In this document: piece after piece, positions 17,367 through 25,940 of the stretch
Numbering within the stretch: position 1 is the first letter of the stretch
Layout of the letters: every line of letters begins with the position of its first letter
From: Candidatus Bipolaricaulota bacterium
GTDB lineage: Bacteria; Bipolaricaulota; Bipolaricaulia; UBA7950; UBA9294
NCBI GenBank assembly: GCA_028278555.1
Contig: JANQEA010000026.1
Coordinates: 62,001-126,000 of the forward strand
DNA: 64,000 nt
Direction of reading: 5' to 3'
Position numbers and translations under genes: made by a program
Notes under the pieces: model-generated
Seen by the model: the letters and a program-made list of their open reading frames with translations, nothing else
Told to the model about the DNA's origin: nothing
Database searches by the model: none

Positions 17367-17399
17367 ACGCCGCCCGGAGTTCTTCACCGGGCGGCGTTT
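17367..17399 (+). terminator. Strong terminator after the 16-gene run
   Basis: Perfect 11-base inverted repeat ACGCCGCCCGG / CCGGGCGGCGT (17367-17377 and 17387-17397) with a 9-base loop, followed by TTTCG. It lies between the malic enzyme gene and the convergent Nif3-like gene. Confidence 0.85.
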
Positions 17400-17433
17400 C
17401 GCTTCACTTCCACCTCAGGACAGCGTCCTCTGG

Positions 17434-18198
17434 CTAGGTCAGAAGCTCACCGATCTCGAATCCTTCTTCTCGGATCGGAATGAGTTCGAGTCCCGTTTGA
17501 GCCGCCAGGCGCTCGCAGAGGCGTTCCATTCCGGGGAACTCGGTCTGCGTGTGCGTCCCCACAATGAGGTTCATCCGGCGGTATTGCGCGTACTCGACCG
17601 AGTAGAGCGCCGATTCCCCGGTCACGAACGTATCGCATCCAAGATCTGCAGCTTCACGGAGGACGTCGGTCATGTTCCCGCCGCCAGGGGCGACAGCGAC
17701 CCGCCTCACCTCGGAGTCGTTGCATGCCCAGACTCTCACACCGGCGCCGGTCACGGTCCGCAGGTTCGCAGCGATCGTTTGGAGCGGCATGGGAGACGGA
17801 GCCTCGCCGATCCGGCCGCAGGGGAGGCCCTCGACCAGTGCGAATGAGTCGACGATCCGAAGACCGAGCCCCTCCGTGAGGTCGGCTGCGGTCCCGAACG
17901 GTGCGGCATCGAGGGGCAAGTGGACGTAGGCATGCGAGATCGCCGCTCGTTTGAGGATCTCCAGCGTTTCGGTTCGGAGTCCGTAGAGGAAGTCCCACGC
18001 GTCGTGGTGCGTTAGCAGGCCGTCAACGCGCGCTTCGATCGCGCGGGCGGCCGTGGTCGGATTCAGATTGGTCGCGAACCCGATTCGCGCTACGTCCTCC
18101 TCTGAGTTGACGACGTAGCCGAATTCCCCCTCGTACGCCGCCGGGCGGATCGGATCGAACGCGACCTCCAACTGTGCGATGAACTCGATGAATCGCAT
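17434..18198 (-). CDS. Nif3-like dinuclear metal-center protein (DUF34)
   Basis: Member of the Nif3/GTP cyclohydrolase I type 2 family, which binds a dinuclear metal site. Its cellular role is still unsettled, with links to nucleotide-like or cofactor repair proposed. The 254-residue product shows LTHHDAWDF near 60-68 in place of the usual HHP-type metal motif, a central VAVAPGGGNMTDVLREA segment near 167, and GTHTQTEFPGMERL near 220, matching the C-terminal metal-ligand H..E region. It is transcribed toward the terminator and next to ybjQ-like and small membrane genes on the same strand. Confidence 0.8.
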   Translation of the reverse strand: MRFIEFIAQLEVAFDPIRPAAYEGEFGYVVNSEEDVARIGFATNLNPTTAARAIEARVDGLLTHHDAWDFLYGLRTETLEILKRAAISHAYVHLPLDAAPFGTAADLTEGLGLRIVDSFALVEGLPCGRIGEAPSPMPLQTIAANLRTVTGAGVRVWACNDSEVRRVAVAPGGGNMTDVLREAADLGCDTFVTGESALYSVEYAQYRRMNLIVGTHTQTEFPGMERLCERLAAQTGLELIPIREEGFEIGELLT

Positions 18199-18210
18199 GA
18201 CGGAGCCGAT

Positions 18211-18528
18211 CTACTCGCTCAGGCGAACCGCGGTCCCGTAAGCGAGGATCTCAGCGGCACCCTGCATCGTCTGCGAGGTCGTGAACCGGACGCCAATCAC
18301 CGCGTTCGCCCCGAGCGCTTCGGCCTGCTTCAGCATCCGCTGGATCGCCTGATCGCGCGCTTGATCGAGCATCACCGTGTAATCCTTGATCTCGCCGCCG
18401 ACGAGCGTCCGAAACCCGGCCATGATGTCTCGTCCGACGTGTCGCGCGCGGATCGTGTTCCCGCGAACCAACCCGAGCGTCTCGTCGATCCGACGCCCCT
18501 CAATCCCTTCCGTCGTCGATAGGAGCAT
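18211..18528 (-). CDS. YbjQ/UPF0145 family protein
   Basis: Small heavy-metal-binding-like domain protein of unknown function. The 105-residue product has family features: LLSTTEGIEGRRI at the start, GLVRGNTIRARHVGRDI near 20-36, and ANAVIGVRFTTSQTMQGAAEILAYGTAV at the end. The ATG at 18528 is chosen because AAAGGAGG lies about six bases before it; a longer frame upstream runs into the small membrane gene. It sits 12 bases before the Nif3-like gene and overlaps the end of the membrane-protein gene, so the three form one unit. Confidence 0.85.
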   Translation of the reverse strand: MLLSTTEGIEGRRIDETLGLVRGNTIRARHVGRDIMAGFRTLVGGEIKDYTVMLDQARDQAIQRMLKQAEALGANAVIGVRFTTSQTMQGAAEILAYGTAVRLSE

Positions 18529-18724
18529 CCTTCTCCTCCTTTCGCCTTTCACGCACCAGTCCGACCACAACGAGAACGGCGCCCACTCCGGCGAGGAGGA
18601 TCACCGCCTTGAAGAACCAATGGATCCCCGGGGCCGTCACGAGCACGCGGATGATGTGATAGCCGACAAACCCGACGGCACACGCACCGGCGAGCATCAG
18701 CAGCCCGTATCCGAACTTCAGCAT
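18500..18724 (-). CDS. Small two-helix membrane protein, unknown
   Basis: A 74-residue product with two hydrophobic stretches (residues about 4-26 and 33-53) and a charged, Lys/Glu/Asp-rich tail, predicted to lie in the inner membrane with its tail in the cytoplasm. No family is recognised. ATG at 18724 has GAGGAGG five bases upstream. Its end overlaps the ybjQ-like gene by 29 bases, implying co-expression. Confidence 0.6.
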   Translation of the reverse strand: MLKFGYGLLMLAGACAVGFVGYHIIRVLVTAPGIHWFFKAVILLAGVGAVLVVVGLVRERRKEEKDAPIDDGRD

Positions 18725-18841
18725 CCCGTCCTCCTCTCGAATTCGATGGTCCGCCATTCAACGCTGCTCCAATTGTACCTCGAGTCGCGGGGCGGCTCGC
18801 ACCGTGGTTTTTCGCATGGAAACTAGAGAGACGGGAGGTCT

Positions 18842-18870
18842 TTGTCATGACCAGTGTCATTGCATAGGAT
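18842..18870 (+). promoter_or_regulatory. Promoter of the AbrB-PhoU gene with an internal inverted repeat
   Basis: TTGTCA (18842-18847), 17-base spacer, TAGGAT (18865-18870). The spacer carries ATGAC-CAGT-GTCAT (18847-18860), an inverted repeat overlapping the end of the -35 box and so a candidate operator, possibly for autoregulation. Confidence 0.5.
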
Positions 18871-18903
18871 ATGGATCACTCTCAAGAGCATCCGGGAGGG
18901 ACC

Positions 18904-19905
18904 ATGTTCGAGAGGAAAGTTCAGAAGACCGGCGGCTCAACGTACTTTGTCACACTCCCGAAGGAGTGGGCAACGGAAATCGGTATCTCGCAAGGGTCCG
19001 TCATCACCCTGATGCCGAACGATTCCGGCTCCCTCCTCCTGGTCCCCGAGAGCCTGTCTCAGGTCAACCGCTGCACGATCGACCTCCAGGACTGGGATTT
19101 CGACCGATTCCAGCGCGAGATCATCTCCCGCTACATCGTCGGGTACGACATCATCGAGATCCGGCGTGACCGGATCCGCCCGGAGCAGCGGCGGATGATG
19201 CGCGAGATCGCCCAGGGGCTGGTCGGTCTCGAGATCTTTGACGAAACGCAGGAGGCTGTCCTTCTCCAGGCAATGGTCAACGTCCGCGATTTCCCTGTCG
19301 AGCGGACGCTCGCCCGGATCTTCGACATCACCCACGCGATGCTGACCGACGCGGTCAGTGCGTTCAGCCAACACGATGAGGAACTGGCGCGAGACGTCCT
19401 CGAGCGCGACGGCGACATCGACCGGCTCGTCCTTCTCGTCGCCCGGCAATTCAGTCTCCTCCTTCGGGATCTTCTCCTCGAAGAGGACGTCGGCCTCTCC
19501 AGGCTTTCGTTCCTTCACTATCACACCGTCGCCGATCAGCTCGAGCGCGTTGCCGATCACGCCGGCAAGATCTCCGACGCGACGCTCGCCCTGCCAGGAC
19601 CGGTGCTCGCCGACGTCGCCAAGGAGATCGAACAGCGATCGCGCGACGCAGTCTCCGTCCTCGGCCGCGCTGTTCAGGCATTCGAGAACGGGAACACCGA
19701 CCTCGCCAACGAGGTCCTCAAGGAGAAGGAGCACGCGGAACAGCTCTTCCAAGTGACCCGGCGGACAGCGGCGGAGAAGCAGCCGGACGCGGCGCCGTCG
19801 ATCAGCATTGTCATCGACAGCCTGCTCCGGATCCGCGAGTACGCGTTCAACATCGCCGAAAGCGCCCTCGACGCACCGAGTTCCGTCGATCTTCGAACGA
19901 CCTAG
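18904..19905 (+). CDS. AbrB/SpoVT-PhoU fusion, phosphate regulator
   Basis: The 333-residue product joins an N-terminal swapped-hairpin AbrB-type DNA-binding domain to two PhoU four-helix repeats. The first part (ERKVQKTGGSTYFVTLPKEW, residues about 3-22) is followed by EIGISQGSVITLMPNDSGSLLLVP. The PhoU part starts near residue 115 and includes the HYHTVADQLERVADHAGKI segment, with conserved acidic metal-ligand positions. This architecture is common in archaea and is proposed to repress phosphate-uptake genes. ATG at 18904 with GGGAGGG is preferred to one 33 bases upstream. Divergent pst genes and arsC follow, so it is probably the local phosphate regulator. Confidence 0.82.
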   Translation: MFERKVQKTGGSTYFVTLPKEWATEIGISQGSVITLMPNDSGSLLLVPESLSQVNRCTIDLQDWDFDRFQREIISRYIVGYDIIEIRRDRIRPEQRRMMREIAQGLVGLEIFDETQEAVLLQAMVNVRDFPVERTLARIFDITHAMLTDAVSAFSQHDEELARDVLERDGDIDRLVLLVARQFSLLLRDLLLEEDVGLSRLSFLHYHTVADQLERVADHAGKISDATLALPGPVLADVAKEIEQRSRDAVSVLGRAVQAFENGNTDLANEVLKEKEHAEQLFQVTRRTAAEKQPDAAPSISIVIDSLLRIREYAFNIAESALDAPSSVDLRTT

Positions 19906-19950
19906 TTAGCCTCCCACACGCGGTTCGCGCGATCCGCGCACTACTACGGC

Positions 19951-19996
19951 TTGCAAGTCCAGACTCGCTCTATATACTTATCTCGTATCGTATATA
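19951..19996 (+). promoter_or_regulatory. arsC promoter with TATATAC/GTATATA inverted repeat
   Basis: TTGCAA (19951-19956), 16-base spacer, TATACT (19973-19978). The -10 box lies in the left arm of the inverted repeat TATATAC (19971-19977) - 12 bases - GTATATA (19990-19996). A protein bound there would block initiation. Similar TATATA-centred palindromes lie at the pstC and pstS promoters. Confidence 0.55.
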
Positions 19997-20024
19997 TCCC
20001 GGGGACTAGGACAAGGGGATCTGC

Positions 20025-20450
20025 TTGAAGAAGCGCGTTCTGTTCGTCTGCACCCACAACGCATGTCGCTCCCAGATGGCCGAAGGGTTGCTCCGCCTTC
20101 GCCACGGGGAAGAGTACGAAGCGTTCAGCGCGGGCACCTCCCCGTCTCGGGTGAATCCCTGGGCGATCCGCGTGATGCGAGAGATCGGAGCCGACATCTC
20201 AGGTCAGATCTCGAAGCATCTCGATGGCTACTTCGAGAGCGAGTTCGACGTCGTCGTCACGACGTGCGACTCCGCCAGGGAGGTCTGCCCCGTCTTCCCG
20301 GACGCGAAGAAGTCGATCCACCACAGTTTCGAAGACCCCGCGGCGGCGGCCGGATCGAACGAGCGGATCCTCGCCGCCTTTCGTCGCGTCCGAGACGAAA
20401 TCGATCGCTGGATTCAGAAGACCTTCGGGCCAGCGCGTACCGAGGACTAG
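20025..20450 (+). CDS. arsC: Thioredoxin-type arsenate reductase / low-molecular-weight phosphatase
   Basis: Reduces arsenate to arsenite with a cascade of three cysteines. The 141-residue product has the P-loop CTHNACRS (C9 nucleophile, R15) and the redox pair C81 and C88 ([11 protein letters not shown]), the seven-residue spacing of thioredoxin-coupled ArsC. Start is TTG at 20025 with AGGGGATC upstream. The stop overlaps the end of the convergent pstB by four bases. No arsenite exporter gene is nearby. Its place beside the phosphate transporter genes suggests it handles arsenate that enters through Pst. Confidence 0.85.
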   Translation: MKKRVLFVCTHNACRSQMAEGLLRLRHGEEYEAFSAGTSPSRVNPWAIRVMREIGADISGQISKHLDGYFESEFDVVVTTCDSAREVCPVFPDAKKSIHHSFEDPAAAAGSNERILAAFRRVRDEIDRWIQKTFGPARTED

Positions 20451-21295
20451 CCAAACCGCCCGCAGAGGTAGTCCGCGACCCGTTCGTCCTGCGGGCTTTC
20501 GAAGATAGAACGTGTCGGACCAAACTCCGCGAGTTCCCCATCGGCCAAGAGGACGGCGACGTTGTCGCTCACCCGTCCCGCCTGCTGCAGGTTGTGGGTC
20601 ACGATGATGACGGTCAGCTCCTCGGCCAGCTCACGTGCCGTGTGCTCGATTCGGTCGCTCGCCTTCGGATCGAGCGCAGAGCACGGCTCGTCCATCAGAA
20701 GGATCCTCGGTCTGACCGCGAGCGCTCGCGCGATGCACAGGCGCTGCTGCTGTCCTCCGGAGAGGGAGAACGCGCTGTCCTTCAGCCGATCCTTCACTTC
20801 ATCCCACAGAGCGGCGCGATGAAGCGCATCCTCGACGAGATCGGCCAGCTTACGCCGATTGCGTAGCCCGTGAATCCTCGGCCCGTACGCGACGTTGTCG
20901 AAGATCGACTTCGGGAACGGATTCGGCCGCTGGAAGACCATCCCGATCTTGTGCCGGAGGATGACCGGATCGGACTTCAAGAGGTTCTCCCCCTCGAAGA
21001 TGACTTCACCAGTTGCCCGCGCACCGGGCACGACTTCGTACATCCGGTTCAGCGTGCGTAGAAGCGTGCTCTTCCCACAGCCGGACGGGCCCATGATCGC
21101 AGTCACCCCGTCCTTGGGGATTCCCAGTGAGACGTCGTGAAGGACCCGATTTCGTCCGTAGAAGAAGTCGAGATCCCAGATTTCAATGATTGTCTCACCA
21201 TAGAACGTTCGCTTCACCCAAGCACGAGTGGCGTCCACCTGCGCGTCTCGTCCCGCAGTAGCGTCGATCTCGCGATGCTCAGGGCGCTTTACCAT
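20447..21295 (-). CDS. pstB: Phosphate ABC transporter ATP-binding protein
   Basis: ATPase of the PstSCAB high-affinity phosphate importer. The 282-residue product has Walker [10 protein letters not shown], the Q-loop region [20 protein letters not shown], signature [15 protein letters not shown] and Walker [13 protein letters not shown]. About 30 extra N-terminal residues precede the ABC domain. ATG at 21295 overlaps the end of pstA and has GAGGAGGAAGAAGG upstream, so pstA and pstB are translationally coupled. The frame continues far upstream through pstA, but that is coincidental. Confidence 0.93.
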   Translation of the reverse strand: MVKRPEHREIDATAGRDAQVDATRAWVKRTFYGETIIEIWDLDFFYGRNRVLHDVSLGIPKDGVTAIMGPSGCGKSTLLRTLNRMYEVVPGARATGEVIFEGENLLKSDPVILRHKIGMVFQRPNPFPKSIFDNVAYGPRIHGLRNRRKLADLVEDALHRAALWDEVKDRLKDSAFSLSGGQQQRLCIARALAVRPRILLMDEPCSALDPKASDRIEHTARELAEELTVIIVTHNLQQAGRVSDNVAVLLADGELAEFGPTRSIFESPQDERVADYLCGRFG

Positions 21296-22194
21296 GCCTT
21301 CTTCCTCCTCACTCGGGTACGCCAGATGATGGCTGTCAGGTTCAGCAGCGTGACGACCACCATGAGCACGAACACGGTCCCGTACTGGATCGCCTTGGTC
21401 TCGTTGTAGTGCTGGCTGATCTTGATCAGCCCGAACAGGTGATAGGGGAGCGTCGCGACCTTCTCGAACAGGGATGTCGGCCAAGGATTCGACAACATGA
21501 ACGCCGTCGCCGTGAACATGATCGGCGCCGTCTCGCCGATGGCCCGCGCCATGCCGAGGACCGAGCCGGTCAGAATCCCAGGGATCGCTGTCGGCAGGAC
21601 GACCGTGCGAATCATGTACCAGCGCGTCGCGCCGAGGGCCAACGCGCCCTCTCGGAAGGATCGGGGCACGGACCGGAGCGCCTCTTCCGACGCTCGGATC
21701 AGGATGGGAAGCGAGAGCATCGCCAGCGTGCACATTCCGGCGAGGAGAGAAACACCGAAGTCGAAAACGAAGACGAATAGGCCAAGTCCCACCAGTCCAA
21801 AGACGATCGACGGAACGCCTGCAAGCGTGTTGACACCGATGCGGATGGCACGGAGCCACCATCCTTTCCATGCGTATTCCGAGAGCCAGATGGCAGATCC
21901 GAGAGCGAACGGCATCGCGACCAGGAGCGCGCCCCCGGTGATGTAGATTGAGCCGACGATCATCGGCGCAATGCCTCCTGCACGCGCCATGTCTCTGGGC
22001 GCCGCCGTGAGAAACTCCCAGCTGATAGCCGACGCGCTCTGGCTGATGACCCAATAGAGGATGAACGCCAGAAAGAAGAAACCGAACAGGGATCCGATGC
22101 CGAGAAGGACGAACGCAGCCCACTGAGTCATCGAGCGCTTCCTCCGCTCCTGCATGACGGCCTGCTCCTTCTGGATCTCTTGATCCACAGTCAT
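21289..22194 (-). CDS. pstA: Phosphate ABC transporter permease PstA
   Basis: Inner-membrane permease of the phosphate importer. The 301-residue product has a cytoplasmic N-terminus of about 28 residues, roughly six membrane segments, and the ABC coupling (EAA) loop around residues 195-215 ([19 protein letters not shown]). [13 protein letters not shown] near 80 is typical of PstA. It starts one base after pstC and overlaps pstB by seven. Confidence 0.92.
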   Translation of the reverse strand: MTVDQEIQKEQAVMQERRKRSMTQWAAFVLLGIGSLFGFFFLAFILYWVISQSASAISWEFLTAAPRDMARAGGIAPMIVGSIYITGGALLVAMPFALGSAIWLSEYAWKGWWLRAIRIGVNTLAGVPSIVFGLVGLGLFVFVFDFGVSLLAGMCTLAMLSLPILIRASEEALRSVPRSFREGALALGATRWYMIRTVVLPTAIPGILTGSVLGMARAIGETAPIMFTATAFMLSNPWPTSLFEKVATLPYHLFGLIKISQHYNETKAIQYGTVFVLMVVVTLLNLTAIIWRTRVRRKKAW

Positions 22195-22195
22195 G

Positions 22196-23182
22196 CTAGC
22201 CCTCCCGGATCCCCTGGCGCCTCAGCAGGCGCACGTGGAACCACTCCGCCGTCCAGTTCATGACAAGCGCGATCAACAGGAGCATCGCCCCCAACGCGAA
22301 CAAGGCGTGATAGTGAGCCGAGCCATGGACGGACTCGGCCATATCGAGGGCGATTCCAGCCGTCAGGGGGCGCATCGACCGGAAGATGTTCCACGTCAGG
22401 AACGCGCTGTTCCCTGCGACAAGAAGCACAGCCATCGTTTCGCCGACCGCCCGGCCCATGCCGAGAATGCCGGCCCCGATAACTCCCGAAGAGGCTGCGG
22501 GAATGAGCGTCCGCCAGATCGTCTGCCACTTGGTCGCTCCCAAAGCGAGAGACGCCTCGCGATAGGTGTTCGGCACGGCATGAAGCGCGTCCTCGGCGAG
22601 GCTAGCGATCGTCGGAAGGGCCATGATGCTCAGGATCAGCGCTGCCGACAGTCCGTTGCTCCCGCTCACGACGTCGAAGCTCTCGCGCACCCACGGGGCA
22701 ATGATGATCAACCCGAAGAAGCCGTAGACGATCGACGGAACGGCCGCCAGGAGTTCCAGGACCGTCTTGAAGATGTCCTTAAGCCACCTCGGGCCCACTT
22801 CGCCCACGAAGACCGCCGCACTCAGGCCGAAGGGAATCGCCAAGGCCATAGCCCCGAGCGTGATCACCGTCGTTGCAACGATCATCGGCACCATGCCGAA
22901 GAATTGGTGCTTGTAGCTCGCCGGGCTCCACCTCGTCGAGAAGAGGTCCCAGAGTCTCGTATGGGAGTAGTCCTGCCCCCATTTGACGATCGCACCCATG
23001 CCTTCGGGAACCACCTTCAGCTTGCCCACGAAGGGAATCGCCTGCGCAAAGATGAAGTACAGGATTACGCCGAGCGCCACCAGCGAGATCAGCGCCAAAG
23101 TGAAGAAGACATAGCAATCAATGTTCCGATTCTTCATCCGTATCTTGAGACCAGGACCGAGTTCATCCATTGAGACGCTCAC
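22196..23182 (-). CDS. pstC: Phosphate ABC transporter permease PstC
   Basis: Second permease of the phosphate importer. The 328-residue product has a first membrane segment near 22-45, a periplasmic part with GMVPMIVATTVIT near 95, LLAAVPSIVYGFFGLIIIAP near 145-164, and the EAA loop NTYREASLALGATKWQTIWR near 205-224. GTG at 23182 is preceded by GGAGGGGG. A strong promoter lies about 60 bases upstream, separate from pstS, so pstCAB can be transcribed without the binding-protein gene. Confidence 0.92.
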   Translation of the reverse strand: MSVSMDELGPGLKIRMKNRNIDCYVFFTLALISLVALGVILYFIFAQAIPFVGKLKVVPEGMGAIVKWGQDYSHTRLWDLFSTRWSPASYKHQFFGMVPMIVATTVITLGAMALAIPFGLSAAVFVGEVGPRWLKDIFKTVLELLAAVPSIVYGFFGLIIIAPWVRESFDVVSGSNGLSAALILSIMALPTIASLAEDALHAVPNTYREASLALGATKWQTIWRTLIPAASSGVIGAGILGMGRAVGETMAVLLVAGNSAFLTWNIFRSMRPLTAGIALDMAESVHGSAHYHALFALGAMLLLIALVMNWTAEWFHVRLLRRQGIREG

Positions 23183-23239
23183 GACACCCCCTCCCGGCCG
23201 GGCGATAACACTGGCGCTATCTATAAAGAATTAGATGCT

Positions 23240-23267
23240 AGTATATACCTTCGCGCAGATCTGTCAA
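23240..23267 (-). promoter_or_regulatory. Strong promoter of pstCAB
   Basis: Read on the minus strand: TTGACA (23267-23262), 16-base spacer, TATACT (23245-23240). The -10 region contains the palindrome GTATATAC, resembling the inverted repeats at the arsC and pstS promoters. Confidence 0.75.
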
Positions 23268-23371
23268 CAACGCGAAACGATTCTTCAAGAGCCCCCTCTT
23301 CTCTGAGAGAGGGAGAGGGGGGGATATCCTGTGAAGTGCTTCACGGGGTCCTGCTTCGGTGTGAGTTCTTG

Positions 23372-24202
23372 CTAAAACCCCATATCCGAGCAGTCGCACG
23401 CGCAAGGCCACACGGAGATGAACTTCTCAGCGAGCGTGGCGCAACCGCCGACTCGGCCCATGAAGGCATCCACGACGGTGGCGACGTCACCGGTCGGCAG
23501 GCCATTCGTGGAGATGAACAGCGCGCGGCCGATCGGGTAGGCGGAGGAGGTAAGCTCGATCCCGTCGACCATGATGATCTTGACGCCCTCCACGAAGGCG
23601 AGACCGACGTAACCGATCGCGTTGGTGTTGTTGCGGACGAGTTCCTGCATCTCGGGGTTGCCGGCGACAACGGCCACATTCGTGCCCGTGTAGTCGGCAT
23701 CGTCGAGGACGATGTCGGTCCAGACGCCGTAGGTGCCGGATGAGGTATCGCGAGAGCCGAAGAGGATCGGCTCATCGTTGCCGCCGAGCTCGCTCCAGTT
23801 CGTGATCGTTCCCATCCAGATGCCGTACAGCTGTTCCAGAGTGATGGTATCGACCGGGTTCGAGGGATGAACCGCCACGGCGATCTTGTCGCGAGCGATC
23901 GTGTAGATTACCGGGAAGACACCATTCTCGACGGCCTTTCCGAACTCCGCATTCTTCATCGGGCGGGAGTGCATGGCGATATCGGTCGTACCGTTGATCA
24001 GAGCGGCAATCCCGGTACCGGAACCGGTCGCACTGATCGTGACAACGATGTCGGGGTTGTTGGAGATGAACCACTGTTGAACAAGCGTCGCTATCGGACC
24101 AACCGTTGTCGAACCGTTGATCTGGACCTCACCAGTCATCGCCGCGAACCCGCACAGCGCTAGTGCCAACAGCCCAACCAGCCATACTCGAGTCTGTGTC
24201 AC
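23372..24202 (-). CDS. pstS: Phosphate-binding periplasmic protein PstS
   Basis: Secreted solute-binding protein that delivers phosphate to PstCAB. The product (about 276 residues) has a hydrophobic signal segment at residues 5-22. Family motifs follow: VQINGSTTVGPI, ATGSGTGIAALINGTTDIAMHSR (phosphate-coordinating Ser/Gly/Asp) and SRDTSSGTYGVW. GTG at 24202 fits AGGGTGG six bases upstream; a TTG two codons earlier is possible. A Cys in the signal (LALC) is a weak lipobox. The Cys-rich end (CACDC) is unusual. A C-rich/G-rich imperfect stem near 23291-23323 might end the message, but has no U-run. Confidence 0.9.
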   Translation of the reverse strand: MTQTRVWLVGLLALALCGFAAMTGEVQINGSTTVGPIATLVQQWFISNNPDIVVTISATGSGTGIAALINGTTDIAMHSRPMKNAEFGKAVENGVFPVIYTIARDKIAVAVHPSNPVDTITLEQLYGIWMGTITNWSELGGNDEPILFGSRDTSSGTYGVWTDIVLDDADYTGTNVAVVAGNPEMQELVRNNTNAIGYVGLAFVEGVKIIMVDGIELTSSAYPIGRALFISTNGLPTGDVATVVDAFMGRVGGCATLAEKFISVWPCACDCSDMGF

Positions 24203-24237
24203 GTGCAACCACCCTTCACTATAAATTTGATGCCATA

Positions 24238-24266
24238 ACTATATAGTTGTCCACCGTTCTATGCAA
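24238..24266 (-). promoter_or_regulatory. pstS promoter with AACTATATAGTT palindrome
   Basis: Minus strand: TTGCAT (24266-24261), 17-base spacer, TATAGT (24243-24238). The -10 lies within the 12-base perfect palindrome AACTATATAGTT (24237-24248), a candidate operator. Confidence 0.65.
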
Positions 24267-24520
24267 GGGATCGCAGACCGCTTCTCGTGCAGGTTCACGC
24301 AGCTCGCGGCCCCGGAGACATGATTCGGGACGGAACTCGCCGGCGTTGAATCCACATCCCTTCGACGTTTTCGCCCGCCTGCAGCTTCGCGCCCACGGCG
24401 AACAGACATCGATCCCCTATCGTGAAAGTGCCGCGCGTCCGGTTTCGCGCACTCGTGACTTGCCGCTGAACGCTGGCGAGGGATATGCTCGAGATCATCC
24501 AAGAAGCATGAGGAGCGACC
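24267..24520. other. Gap between divergent pstS and PNPOx-like gene
   Basis: Apart from the pstS promoter at its left end, this stretch has no gene. A weak plus-strand promoter candidate is TTGCCG (24460-24465), 18 bases, TATGCT (24484-24489), about 30 bases before the next start codon. Confidence 0.35.
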
Positions 24521-24952
24521 ATGTCACGATCGATCGATGAGATTCAACAGGAGGTCTGGGGTCTTCTGAAGGAGTCGCAGTGCGTCTACCTCGCCACCGC
24601 CGAAGCCGACCAGCCACGTGTCCGCCCGGTCACGCTGCTCGATCTCGACGAGAAGTTCTGGATCGCCACCAGCCCGCGAAGCGCCAAAGCACGGCAGATT
24701 CAACGAAACCCTAACGTCGAGTTCTGCATCCCACTTCAAGATGAAAGCGGGAATGGGTACGTCCGCGTCGCCGGGGTTGCATCGATCATCACCGATCTTG
24801 AGACCCGCTCAACCATCGGGAATCAGATTCCTTTCCTGACCGAGCATTGGACCGGCGCGAACGACCCCAATTTCTGCCTGATCCGGGTGACGCGAGTCGA
24901 GATCGAGTACATGAAGCCCGGGGAGATGGAGCCGACGACGTTTATGGTCTAG
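24521..24952 (+). CDS. Pyridoxamine 5'-phosphate oxidase-like flavin-binding protein
   Basis: A 143-residue split-barrel protein of the PNPOx-like superfamily, which binds FMN, F420 or heme. It shows the typical order: helix, CVYLATAEADQPRVRPV (residues about 21-37), FWIATSPRSAKARQIQRNPNVEF near 45-67, and a strand-rich C-terminal half with VRVAGVASI. True PdxH is longer and has extra substrate-binding residues, so a general-stress or oxidoreductase role is more likely. ATG at 24521 has GAGGAG upstream. Substrate and cofactor cannot be told from sequence. Confidence 0.75.
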   Translation: MSRSIDEIQQEVWGLLKESQCVYLATAEADQPRVRPVTLLDLDEKFWIATSPRSAKARQIQRNPNVEFCIPLQDESGNGYVRVAGVASIITDLETRSTIGNQIPFLTEHWTGANDPNFCLIRVTRVEIEYMKPGEMEPTTFMV

Positions 24953-25006
24953 CCGTTCGTCCCCGCTTCAACCGATCGATGCAGGCGACACGATCAGTCT
25001 GACAAC

Positions 25007-25079
25007 TTGGCAGACTGACTCCGCTTGACTATCATAGGTGTTCGCGTGACCCGATGAGGCGTGCTGCTCTCGCGAGAGC
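25007..25079 (+). promoter_or_regulatory. Promoter TTGGCA-17-TATCAT and 14-base palindrome
   Basis: TTGGCA (25007-25012), 17-base spacer, TATCAT (25030-25035), the same boxes as the promoter at 38336. About 30 bases downstream is the perfect palindrome GCTCTCGCGAGAGC (25066-25079), a possible operator or leader hairpin. The next gene starts at 25267, leaving a leader of more than 200 bases with nothing else recognisable. Confidence 0.5.
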
Positions 25080-25266
25080 GCATCGGGCGAAGAGAGCGAG
25101 AACGACGATTCGGCGACGGCACCTCCCAGGCAAGGGATACAGTGGGACGAACTCAACGGGGCCGTCGCCGGACCTTTTCGAGCCTCGCCAGCGACCCGTC
25201 TCCTCTCCGTCTCAGAGCCGCCTTCCTCTTGCACGCACACGAGACCCCGCATACTCTCTGAGCGCC

Positions 25267-25872
25267 ATGCGCAATCCACGATGTCGCCTCGTTCTCCTCA
25301 TCTCTTCGATGATCCTTCTGTCTCTCCTGACCGTGCCCGCCGGCTCCTCTGATGGCGACTTCCGCGCCCATTCGGACACCGTCTATCCGATCGCCGTCAC
25401 GGCCACCCGATCGTTCGCTGACATCTCTACCAACGCTCTCGATGGAGGCCGCAAAGGGTGCCAATGCAGCGAAGCGAGCGAGATCTCTCGAGAAGCTCCA
25501 GAGAACCCATGCGTCCAATGCGTGGCCGTTTGCCTGATGTCCCGCGGTTTCCTGATCGCGCAAATGTCGATTCCGTTCACCAATGGGATCGGAGCCGACC
25601 TGCTCATCTACGAGTGGGGAGACCGCTGTAGCGGTGTCGACGATGCGTTCTCCGTCTATGTAAGCGAGAACGGCCACCAATGGGTCCTCGTCGCCGAGGA
25701 GATCCGGAACGACCCCGAGGACATTCGGGCTTCGATCGAACTCGGTGAGCTGAACGGCAGTTACCTCTTCGTGAAGATCGTGCCCGCCGTCAACGGAGGA
25801 TTCGGCTCGATCAGCGGTCCGGAGATCGTCGCCATTCAGGCGGTTCATCCCGCCGTCGGAATAGGGCTCTGA
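25267..25872 (+). CDS. Secreted protein with a beta-sandwich-like domain, unknown
   Basis: A 201-residue product beginning with a good Sec signal (RNPRCRLVLLISSMILLSLL, cleavage near residue 25). A central Cys cluster (CQCSE near 60, CVQCVAVC near 76-83) precedes a C-terminal half rich in strands, with GADLLIYEWG, AFSVYVSENGHQWV and GSYLFVKIVPAVNGGFG. This pattern recalls extracellular domains in which a surface feature is scored against a reference, but no family is assigned. The ATG at 25267 is chosen for the signal peptide; its ribosome binding site is poor, and an ATG at 25054 in the same frame would add a 71-residue Arg-rich leader. Confidence 0.55.
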   Translation: MRNPRCRLVLLISSMILLSLLTVPAGSSDGDFRAHSDTVYPIAVTATRSFADISTNALDGGRKGCQCSEASEISREAPENPCVQCVAVCLMSRGFLIAQMSIPFTNGIGADLLIYEWGDRCSGVDDAFSVYVSENGHQWVLVAEEIRNDPEDIRASIELGELNGSYLFVKIVPAVNGGFGSISGPEIVAIQAVHPAVGIGL

Positions 25873-25940
25873 GCTCCGGCGAAGAGGACACCTTCAACGG
25901 TCGACGACCGTCTGCCGAGATACTCCTCGCTCGCCTCACC

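Noticed and set aside
20447-22123. A 558-codon PstB fusion protein
   Set aside because: The part before codon 277 is out-of-frame pstA; the SD and ATG at 21295 define a normal PstB.
23291-23323. C-rich/G-rich stem after pstS as terminator
   Set aside because: Pairing is imperfect and no U-run follows on the minus strand, so it was not listed as a feature.
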